Source: Chitinophagaceae bacterium BSSC1
Lineage (GTDB): Bacteria; Bacteroidota; Bacteroidia; Chitinophagales; Chitinophagaceae
DNA: 64,000 nt
Assembly: GCA_002256435.1 (NCBI GenBank)
Contig: NKJC01000005.1
Location: forward strand, 248,001 to 312,000
Direction: 5' to 3'
Positions 56,491 through 64,000 of the stretch are shown piece by piece (within the stretch, counting starts at the first letter, position 1; every line of letters starts with the position of its first letter). Both the position numbers and the translations under genes were made by a program. The notes beneath the pieces were generated by a model. The model ran no database searches. It was not told where the DNA came from and saw nothing but the letters and a program-made list of their open reading frames with translations.

Positions 56491-57810
56491 GTGCAAGTAG
56501 ACAAAACCACACTAACTGATCTTTCTATTTTCCATAGAGACGAAGAACAGTCTGTGTTTCACCACTTAAATTTTACCCATACCAATGGGGGCAGGGAGTA
56601 TTTTAGGTACCTCTTGGGTAGCCCTTTGAATAGTATTGCCGCTATTCAAGACACGCAAACCACCATTCAAATTTTACAAGGTCTGCAATCAGCCTGGCCC
56701 CTGACCCAGGTAACCAATGGGAGCATCATGGTATTGGAAAAATACTATGAAACACCCATGGAAGAATACCCCAAACAACCCTCTTTATTTAATAGCCTTT
56801 TTTACAAATACATTCATTCACCTGACTATTCCATTACCAAGTATACCGTAGAACATACCATAGAATTTCTAAAAGGGATGGACTGCATTGTGCAATTGTT
56901 TTCTCAGATCAAACTGAGCAAGCAATTACAGATCTGGTATGAAAGTATGGAGCATTTGCTGGGCAAAGCCAGTATCAAAGAAATGATGCAGGTAGCAAAG
57001 GGAACAGAGCTCAGCCCCAAAACCATTTTGGAATATGGGATCTTTTTGCGCAACCATTTTAAAAGACCCTCCAATGATTTGATTGAGATTTTTTTCAAAT
57101 TGGATGCCTATATGAGTATGGCCATTGCTTGCGAAAAATTCCAATTTGCTTTTCCGGTTTTGGAAGCCAGTGACCAACCCTTTGTAGAAGCTACTGGTCT
57201 CTACCACTTGTTATTACCTACGCCTGTGGCTTATGATACCGAACTAGATATCAGCCGCAATTTTATTTTTTTAACCGGGGCCAATATGGGAGGCAAAAGC
57301 ACTTATATCAAGGCTGTGGGTCTGTCTGTCTACCTAGCTCATTTAGGCATGGGTGTTCCTGCTACCAGCATGCGTTTAAGTCTGTTTCACGGACTATTGA
57401 GCAATATTCAGGTAGAAGACAATATCTTCAAAGGAGAGAGCTATTTCTTTAATGAAGTACAGCGGATTAAAAAGACTTTAGAGAAAATCAGCGACGGCAA
57501 TAATTGGCTCATACTGATTGATGAACTGTTCAAGGGCACCAATATTCAAGACGCCATGAAATGTTCCACTGCCGTGATTGAGGGTCTGCGGAAAATGAAA
57601 AAAAGTCTCTTCATTCTCTCTACGCATTTGTATGAAATTGGTGAAGGTTTGAAACAATACCCCAATATCCAGTTCCGCTATTTTGAAACCAGTATGGAAA
57701 ATGACCAATTGGAATTCTCCTACCAATTAAAAGAAGGGATTAGCAATGACCGGATTGGTTACCTGATTCTCAAACGCGAGGGAGTGACCAAGATTCTGGA
57801 CAATTTATAA
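56491..57810 (+). CDS. MutS-like ATPase (core/ATPase domains only)
   Basis: FLTGANMGGKSTYIKAVGLSVYLAHLGMGVPA Walker A; LILIDELFKGTNIQDA; no mismatch-recognition domain. GTG start. Confidence 0.9.
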   Translation: MQVDKTTLTDLSIFHRDEEQSVFHHLNFTHTNGGREYFRYLLGSPLNSIAAIQDTQTTIQILQGLQSAWPLTQVTNGSIMVLEKYYETPMEEYPKQPSLFNSLFYKYIHSPDYSITKYTVEHTIEFLKGMDCIVQLFSQIKLSKQLQIWYESMEHLLGKASIKEMMQVAKGTELSPKTILEYGIFLRNHFKRPSNDLIEIFFKLDAYMSMAIACEKFQFAFPVLEASDQPFVEATGLYHLLLPTPVAYDTELDISRNFIFLTGANMGGKSTYIKAVGLSVYLAHLGMGVPATSMRLSLFHGLLSNIQVEDNIFKGESYFFNEVQRIKKTLEKISDGNNWLILIDELFKGTNIQDAMKCSTAVIEGLRKMKKSLFILSTHLYEIGEGLKQYPNIQFRYFETSMENDQLEFSYQLKEGISNDRIGYLILKREGVTKILDNL

Positions 57811-57834
57811 TATCTTGACGCTAAAATCAGCGGC

Positions 57835-60198
57835 ATGCCCTCCCCCAAGGTTTTGATGATTGCAATATTGGTTAGCTTGTTGTTACAAGTAAGTCATTCT
57901 CTATTGGCACAATCCATTCCCACCCAAAATTTAAAGGGCCAGGTCATTGACCGATCCATTAAAACAGCACTTGCTGGAGCAAGCATAGAGTGTATTGACC
58001 TTCCTAATTTCAAAACTACTAGCTCAGAGAATGGCCAATTTAAAATAGCCGGCATACCAGTTGGTAGACATAGTTTCAGGATCAATTATCTGGGATACAA
58101 AACCGCTACACTATCCAATTTGTTGCTAGAATCTGGCAAGGAATTGGAACTGATAGTTGAGATGGATGAACAGCTCAATAACCTCTCTGCTGTTACTGTG
58201 AAAAGCAGTAGCAATAAAGTAAAACCCATCAATGAATTCTCTTTGGTCAGTGCCAGAAAATTTAGTGTAGAAGAAACCCGCCGTTTTGCAGCAGGGATTA
58301 ATGACCCTTCCAGAATTGCCATGGCATTTGCTGGTGTACAAGGCAATGGTAATAACAATGCTTTGATCATTAGGGGTAATGCGCCTAATGGTTTGCTCTG
58401 GCGCATGGAAGGGGTAGATATTCCCAATCCTAATCACTTTGCAGCCGTTGGTACTTCTGGTGGTGGCATTTCTATTTTGAGTGCACAGCTGCTAGCCAAT
58501 TCAGATTTTATGACAGGGGCATTCCCTGCTGAATACGGCAATGCCTTATCCGGTGTATTTGATATTCGTTTAAGAAAGGGAAATAAAGATAAAAGAGAAC
58601 ATACATTTTCTGCAAGCACCATTGGGGTTGATGCAGCAACTGAAGGTTATTTTAAAAAGGGTTATGAGGGCTCTTATTTGGTGAACTATCGCTATGGATT
58701 TTTAACCCTGATGCAGCAATTTGGATTAAACATCGGCGAAGCCAATACCAAGTTCCAAGACCTTTCTTTTAACCTCTATTTACCAGTGAAAAAAATGGGA
58801 ACATTCACCATATTTGGATTTGGTGGACTGAGTTCTCAGAACAGTGAAGTTACCAGGGACTCCCTTGTATTTTTATCAGATCCCAGTAAGAGATCAGCCA
58901 GCTTTACGGGAAGCAATACGGGTGCCATTGGTTTTACGCATAGCATTCAGTTAGGTAGCAAAACACTACTCAAAACCATCTATAGCATTAACGCCAATAG
59001 TTATAACAAAGAAAATACCAGCATTACCAAATACAATAGTCCTATTGTAACTACAAGGGACAATGAGTTCCAAGAAAACAATGCGGTCTTGAGTATGACA
59101 CTCACGCATAAATTCAACAAACACCATTTATTAAAAACAGGATTTTATACTACCGGAAAAGGATTTGACTTGCACCAACGCGAAGCAGTGGCCAATGTAC
59201 TCAAAGACAAAGTAAAGACCAATGGCAATACCAGACTGAGCAATGCATTTGTACAATACAAGTATGACCCCAATAACAGATGGAGTTTTCAAGCAGGGTT
59301 ACACGCGCAATATTTTGCACTCAACAAAGGGGCTGTAATAGAACCCAGGGCAGGTATCAAATACCAATTAGGTAAGAACCAATTTATATCGGTGGGAATG
59401 GGTGGTCATTCACAAGTGCAGCCATTGGGTAATTATTTTGCCAGAATCAAAGTAGGTGTTGATACCCTACAACCCAATACGGGATTGGATTTTAGCCGCT
59501 CTACCCATTATGTATTGGGATATGCCATTCAATTTGCACCCAATTGGAATTTAAAAACAGAATGGTATTATCAATGGTTGTACCAGATTCCCATTACGGC
59601 AGACGCAGCAACTAATTTTAGTGTGCTGAATATGGACGATGACTATGCCATTGAAAAACTCAACAACAAAGGCAATGGCAAAAACTATGGCATGGAAATT
59701 ACCCTTGAACGTTTTTGGAATGACCAGTTTTATTTCTTGACCACGCTGAGTTTATTTCAATCTAAATACCTGCCATCTGATGGGGTTTGGCGCAATACCC
59801 GATTCAATACCAATTCCAGTTTTACCTTGGCCACTGGAAAGGAATGGAACCTGCATGGCAAAAGAATTTCCAGCATTGCCACAGATTTAAAAGTCTTGTA
59901 TAGTGGAGGACCAAGGGTTACGCCTATTGACCTAACCAAATCCATTGCACAGAAAAAACAAGTGGTAGACAATAACCGTATTTACGAAGACCAATTAGCG
60001 TCTTTTTTTAGGGTAGATTTTCAAATAGAATGGAAGACTCAATACCAAAAAAGAACCGGCACTGTGATCCTGGGCGTTCAGAATTTATTTAATAGAAAAA
60101 ATCCCATTAGTCAAAGCTTTGACCCCGCTACCAATAAAATCAAATACAATTATTTACTGGGTTTGATTCCTGTTTTGGGTTATAAGGTGGATTTATGA
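57835..60198 (+). CDS. TonB-dependent receptor with carboxypeptidase-like N-terminal domain
   Basis: GQVIDRSIKTALAGASIECIDL...; plug-like NALIIRGNAPNGLLWRMEGVDIPNPNHF; beta-barrel C-terminus. Confidence 0.9.
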   Translation: MPSPKVLMIAILVSLLLQVSHSLLAQSIPTQNLKGQVIDRSIKTALAGASIECIDLPNFKTTSSENGQFKIAGIPVGRHSFRINYLGYKTATLSNLLLESGKELELIVEMDEQLNNLSAVTVKSSSNKVKPINEFSLVSARKFSVEETRRFAAGINDPSRIAMAFAGVQGNGNNNALIIRGNAPNGLLWRMEGVDIPNPNHFAAVGTSGGGISILSAQLLANSDFMTGAFPAEYGNALSGVFDIRLRKGNKDKREHTFSASTIGVDAATEGYFKKGYEGSYLVNYRYGFLTLMQQFGLNIGEANTKFQDLSFNLYLPVKKMGTFTIFGFGGLSSQNSEVTRDSLVFLSDPSKRSASFTGSNTGAIGFTHSIQLGSKTLLKTIYSINANSYNKENTSITKYNSPIVTTRDNEFQENNAVLSMTLTHKFNKHHLLKTGFYTTGKGFDLHQREAVANVLKDKVKTNGNTRLSNAFVQYKYDPNNRWSFQAGLHAQYFALNKGAVIEPRAGIKYQLGKNQFISVGMGGHSQVQPLGNYFARIKVGVDTLQPNTGLDFSRSTHYVLGYAIQFAPNWNLKTEWYYQWLYQIPITADAATNFSVLNMDDDYAIEKLNNKGNGKNYGMEITLERFWNDQFYFLTTLSLFQSKYLPSDGVWRNTRFNTNSSFTLATGKEWNLHGKRISSIATDLKVLYSGGPRVTPIDLTKSIAQKKQVVDNNRIYEDQLASFFRVDFQIEWKTQYQKRTGTVILGVQNLFNRKNPISQSFDPATNKIKYNYLLGLIPVLGYKVDL

Positions 60199-60202
60199 TA
60201 AC

Positions 60203-60985
60203 TTGAACCAAATAAGCCACATGAAAAAATTGCTGACTGCCATAACAAGTTTGCTATGCGTTTATGCCATGGCACAAACCCAAGCCCTGGATTCCAAAGT
60301 ATATGCTTATGCAACAGCAAAACCGGTAGACAAAGCAGGCAATACCAAAACGGTCTTTAGTGGCTCTGGCGCTATTTTAGCAAAACACCAATTAAATGCC
60401 AACCTAGTAAATATTGGAGGCGCTGTGAGCTTTAAAGCGGGATCTAAATATGAGCGTTTTCTCATTGTTCAACAAGGCATGTTACGCGTGAATTTTAAAG
60501 GCGTTACCAAGAACCTAGAAAGAGGGTCTGTATTATTTCTACTACCTAATGAAGAAGCGTTTCTAGAAAATAGCAGTGGCGCCCCCGCCATTTTTTATAT
60601 GATGCAATACCAACCCAAGTCTGCTCCCCTAGCCGATTCTGTAAAAAGAACCGAGCAAGGTTTTATGCTTGATTGGAAAGACATCAAATTCAAAGCACAT
60701 GACAAAGGTGGTGTTCGCCAATATTTTGATATACAAACACCCATGTTGCATCGCTTTGACATTCATGTAACCCAACTCAATCCCGGTCTTAAAAGCCATG
60801 ATCCACATACCCACAAGAATGAAGAAATCATTTTGATGTTGGATGGCAATGGCGTCATGCAAATTGGAGAAAGCAATCAAGCCTGCGGCCCCAATGACGC
60901 GGTATTCCTGAACAGCATGGTCTTACACAATATTACCAATACTGGCACTGTACCCGCTTTGTATTTTGCCATTCAATGGAATTAG
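60203..60985 (+). CDS. Secreted bicupin protein
   Basis: MKKLLTAITSLLCVYAMAQ signal; two cupin units, second with HDPHTHKNEEIILMLDGNGVMQIGE. Likely start MKKLL a few codons inside. Confidence 0.82.
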   Translation: MNQISHMKKLLTAITSLLCVYAMAQTQALDSKVYAYATAKPVDKAGNTKTVFSGSGAILAKHQLNANLVNIGGAVSFKAGSKYERFLIVQQGMLRVNFKGVTKNLERGSVLFLLPNEEAFLENSSGAPAIFYMMQYQPKSAPLADSVKRTEQGFMLDWKDIKFKAHDKGGVRQYFDIQTPMLHRFDIHVTQLNPGLKSHDPHTHKNEEIILMLDGNGVMQIGESNQACGPNDAVFLNSMVLHNITNTGTVPALYFAIQWN

Positions 60986-60999
60986 CTATCGCGATAGCT
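60984..60999. repeat. Perfect 16-bp palindrome AGCTATCGCGATAGCT
   Basis: Directly readable; overlaps the bicupin stop codon and is followed by TTAAAAAA. Confidence 0.9.
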
Positions 61000-61069
61000 T
61001 AAAAAATTTCAGCTATACAAACGCAGACTCTTGCAGCAAGGGCTTAACTTTCCAAGCAAGAATTAGCCC

Positions 61070-62614
61070 ATGTTAGTCAAAACTTTTGGCAGTGCCGTTT
61101 ATGGAGTAGAGGCCATCACCATTACTGTTGAAGTGAATGTGAGCATGGGTCAGGGCTATTCCATTGTGGGTCTGCCAGACAATGCGGTTAGAGAAAGTTT
61201 AGAGAGAACGGAGAGTGCTATTAAGTCTAATGACTTTTATATGCCACGCACTAAATTGGTAGTAAACCTGGCTCCCGCCGATATTAAAAAATCAGGATCC
61301 GCTTTTGACTTACCCATTGCCATTGCCCTCTTGGGTGCCAGTGAACAATTACCCGCGCCAGAAAAATTGCAAGACTATTTGATCATGGGAGAATTGGGTT
61401 TAGACGGATCTGTACAACCCATCAAGGGCGCATTACCCATTGCCATACAAGCCAGAAAAGAACAGTTCAAAGGTCTGATAGTACCCAAGGCCAATGAGCG
61501 AGAAGCGGGTATGGTAAGTCAGTTAAAAGTCTATGGCGTGTCTCACTTAAAAGAGCTGGTGGCATTTTTCAAAGATGAGTCTACACTCACACCCGTACAA
61601 GTCAATACAAGAGAAGAATTCTTTTTTAGTCAATATGATTTTGACATTGATTTTGCCGATGTGCGGGGTCAGGAAAATATCAAACGCGCTTTAGAAATTG
61701 CAGCAGCTGGTGCGCACAACGCCATCCTAATTGGACCACCTGGTGCAGGCAAAACCATGTTAGCCAAACGAATGCCCACTATCTTGCCACCACTAACCTT
61801 ACAAGAAGCTTTAGAGACCACCAAGATTCATTCCGTGGCAGGAAAATTAGCAGTCAATGCATCTTTAATTAATAAGAGACCATTTAGATCTCCGCACCAT
61901 ACCATTTCTGATATGGCCTTGGTTGGCGGAGGTTCTAGCCCGCAACCAGGTGAGATTTCATTGGCACATAACGGAGTCTTGTTTTTGGATGAATTACCAG
62001 AATTCAAGAGATCGGTTTTAGAAGTCATGCGCCAACCCATGGAAGAAAGAAAAGTTTCTATTTCAAGGGCCCGAATGGCATTGGAATTTCCCGCCAACTT
62101 CATGCTTTTGGCATCCATGAATCCCTGTGCCTGTGGCTATTATAACCACCCAGAAAAAGCCTGCACCTGCCCTGCGGGAGCCGTACAAAAATATTTGAAC
62201 AAGGTATCAGGACCATTACTAGATAGGATTGATTTACACGTAGAAGTAACCCCTGTTGCATTTCAAGAATTAAATGAGTCTACCCCAAAGGGAGAAAGCT
62301 CGGCCATAATTCGGGAGCGCGTGATCCGCGCCAGAGAAATTCAATTAGAACGCTATGCATCCATACCCGGTGTCTTTGCCAATGCACAGATCAATAGCAA
62401 TTTGCTACGCGATATTTGCCAACTCAACAAAGTGGGTGAAGCCCTGCTTAAAAAAGCCATGGAGCGGCTACAACTCAGTGCCCGTGCTTATGACCGCATT
62501 TTAAAAGTAAGCCGCACTATTGCAGACCTCTCAGACTCCGCCGATGTAAAACCCGAATACTTAGCCGAAGCCATTCAGTATCGCAGTTTGGATAGAGAGT
62601 CTTGGGCGGGATAA
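61070..62614 (+). CDS. YifB/ComM-family Mg-chelatase-like AAA ATPase
   Basis: YSIVGLPDNAVRESLERTESAIK; ILIGPPGAGKTMLAKRMPTILPPL; NPCACGYY. Confidence 0.95.
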   Translation: MLVKTFGSAVYGVEAITITVEVNVSMGQGYSIVGLPDNAVRESLERTESAIKSNDFYMPRTKLVVNLAPADIKKSGSAFDLPIAIALLGASEQLPAPEKLQDYLIMGELGLDGSVQPIKGALPIAIQARKEQFKGLIVPKANEREAGMVSQLKVYGVSHLKELVAFFKDESTLTPVQVNTREEFFFSQYDFDIDFADVRGQENIKRALEIAAAGAHNAILIGPPGAGKTMLAKRMPTILPPLTLQEALETTKIHSVAGKLAVNASLINKRPFRSPHHTISDMALVGGGSSPQPGEISLAHNGVLFLDELPEFKRSVLEVMRQPMEERKVSISRARMALEFPANFMLLASMNPCACGYYNHPEKACTCPAGAVQKYLNKVSGPLLDRIDLHVEVTPVAFQELNESTPKGESSAIIRERVIRAREIQLERYASIPGVFANAQINSNLLRDICQLNKVGEALLKKAMERLQLSARAYDRILKVSRTIADLSDSADVKPEYLAEAIQYRSLDRESWAG

Positions 62615-62624
62615 TCAATGAATA

Positions 62625-62939
62625 CTATTTAGCAAAAGCCGAACTACTCCTGTTTTGCATGCGATAGTGTTCAAATAATTCCATGGTGGAATCAAAGCTT
62701 TGGCGGTTGGGCGCCTGTTCCAATTGGGAGAAATACTTGCTTTGAATTAGTTGCTGATAGGGCAGACTGTCTTTCTGGATTTTCTCTAATTGAAACTGTT
62801 TCCAAGCAGCAAAAGAATTGTCAGCTGCGCCATAGGATTGCAACATAATATAGCCTGCACCCAACAATCTTAAGATGATGAGCATGGCGATGATTTTGTA
62901 AATGACAGTTTTGTAAGTCATGGCAAAAAATTTAAACAT
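62625..62939 (-). CDS. Hypothetical protein with N-terminal TM segment
   Basis: 104 aa ORF, N-terminal hydrophobic segment, convergent to yifB; no family recognised. Confidence 0.6.
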   Translation of the reverse strand: MFKFFAMTYKTVIYKIIAMLIILRLLGAGYIMLQSYGAADNSFAAWKQFQLEKIQKDSLPYQQLIQSKYFSQLEQAPNRQSFDSTMELFEHYRMQNRSSSAFAK

Positions 62940-63080
62940 CTACATAAAATCTTTCTTTGCATAGCTATTGGATTTCAAAAACGAGACTTCAAATTTCTTG
63001 ATTGCTGCTGACATAAACATCAGTGGATTCACCCTATTTTGTTGGGTTAAAACAACGGCTATCACGGTGTTTTAACGCCA

Positions 63081-63106
63081 AACGGCCCCGATAAATCGAG
63101 GCCGTT
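63081..63106 (-). terminator. Terminator-like hairpin after glyS
   Basis: AACGGCCCCGAT-AA-ATCGAGGCCGTT; T-run on the minus side is weak. Confidence 0.5.
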
Positions 63107-63130
63107 CAATCAATATTAAAAATGTAAATC

Positions 63131-64000
63131 TTAAAAAGTCTGCTCCAACACCAAGTCCTTGATTTTGCTAATCAGGATCCTTTCTTGGGTCATACTATCG
63201 CGGTAGCGAATAGTAACCGTATTGTCTTCCTTGGTCTGGTGGTCAATGGTTACACAGAAAGGTGTACCAATGGCATCCTGACGGCGATAGCGTTTACCAA
63301 TAGCGTCTTTCTCTTCATAAAAGCACTTGAAATAAGGCTTGCACTCGTTCATTAGATCACGCGCAATCTCTGGCAACCCGTCTTTCTTGGTGAGTGGCAA
63401 AATGGCCAATTTAACCGGTGCTATCTTGGCTGGAATATGCAAGACCACACGGCTATCGGTGGTTCCGTCTTCCTTGTTAATGGTTTCTTCTTCATAAGCA
63501 TTTGACAAAATGAGTAAGAACATCCTGTCCAAACCAATAGAAGTTTCAATTACATAAGGCACATAATTCTGATTGATCTCCGTGTCAAAATATTGCAGCT
63601 TTTTCTTGCTGTAAATCTGGTGCTGGGTCAAATCAAAATCACTTCTTGAGTGAATCCCTTCTACCTCTTTAAATCCAATAGGGAATTCAAATTCAATATC
63701 ACAGGCTTCCTTGGCATAGTGCGCCAATTTCACGTGGTCATGATAGCGGTATTTTGCTGGATCAATCCCCAGACTCAAATGCCATTGCAAACGGGCTTCT
63801 TTCCAGTATTGGTACCACTGACCTTCTGTACCAGGGCGTACAAAGAACTGCATTTCCATCTGTTCAAATTCGCGCATGCGGAAAATAAACTGACGGGCTA
63901 CAATTTCATTTCTAAATGCTTTTCCGGTTTGTGCAATCCCAAAAGGGACTTTCATCCTAGCAGTTTTCTGCACATTCAAAAAATTCACAAAAATGCCCTG
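63131..64000 (-). CDS. glyS: Glycyl-tRNA synthetase, C-terminal part (runs off right edge)
   Basis: ...GIFVNFLNVQKTARMKVPFGIAQTGKAFRNEIVARQFIFRMREFEQMEMQFF; C-terminal anticodon-binding domain. Frame is open to 64000. Confidence 0.95.
   Translation of the reverse strand, partial: QGIFVNFLNVQKTARMKVPFGIAQTGKAFRNEIVARQFIFRMREFEQMEMQFFVRPGTEGQWYQYWKEARLQWHLSLGIDPAKYRYHDHVKLAHYAKEACDIEFEFPIGFKEVEGIHSRSDFDLTQHQIYSKKKLQYFDTEINQNYVPYVIETSIGLDRMFLLILSNAYEEETINKEDGTTDSRVVLHIPAKIAPVKLAILPLTKKDGLPEIARDLMNECKPYFKCFYEEKDAIGKRYRRQDAIGTPFCVTIDHQTKEDNTVTIRYRDSMTQERILISKIKDLVLEQTF

Noticed and set aside
1-64000. rRNA/tRNA genes, prophage, transposon or secondary metabolite cluster
   Set aside because: Intergenic gaps are short; I saw no cloverleaf, transposase, integrase, phage or NRPS/PKS signature by eye. 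A tRNAscan/Infernal run would be needed to exclude small RNAs.

Overview
This 64 kb window looks like a chromosomal, mostly housekeeping segment of a Bacteroidota genome, probably Chitinophagaceae-like. The evidence is family-level protein recognition, TAnnTTTG-type promoter boxes, PorP/SprF and PorT type IX secretion proteins, and BshA. I support about 65 protein-coding genes, including a partial nuoD at the left edge (missing from the ORF track) and a partial glycyl-tRNA synthetase at the right edge. Main content: nuoABCD; a TPR / orphan PstS-like / small membrane protein set; hisS; a thiolase; rlmN; two tandem pseudouridine synthases; dinB; ffh-rpsP-rimM with trmD displaced; the primary sigma factor; an LptF/G permease; a Tat-type SOD + OsmC + CDF operon; M20 and M28 peptidases; an Asp-box propeller protein; a GH31 enzyme; ade, anmK and upp; bshA; a BlaI/BlaR1-like sensor pair; a YefM/YoeB toxin-antitoxin pair; ubiE-porT; a dihydroorotase; a MutS-like ATPase; a TonB-dependent receptor; and a YifB/ComM ATPase. 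I found no rRNA, tRNA, CRISPR array, transposase or prophage. I saw no clear large novel system. The most interesting signals are regulatory or structural: a duplicated 14-bp dyad abutting the blaI start codon; three GTAC cores at exact 12-bp spacing before the toxin-antitoxin operon; a leader with three stacked palindromes at 27045-27119; an inverted heptamer-repeat structure around a terminator at 29387-29624; a perfect palindrome at 60984-60999; a small lipoprotein that seems to need an ATT start; four convergent gene pairs with overlapping 3' ends; and two AT-rich accessory islets.
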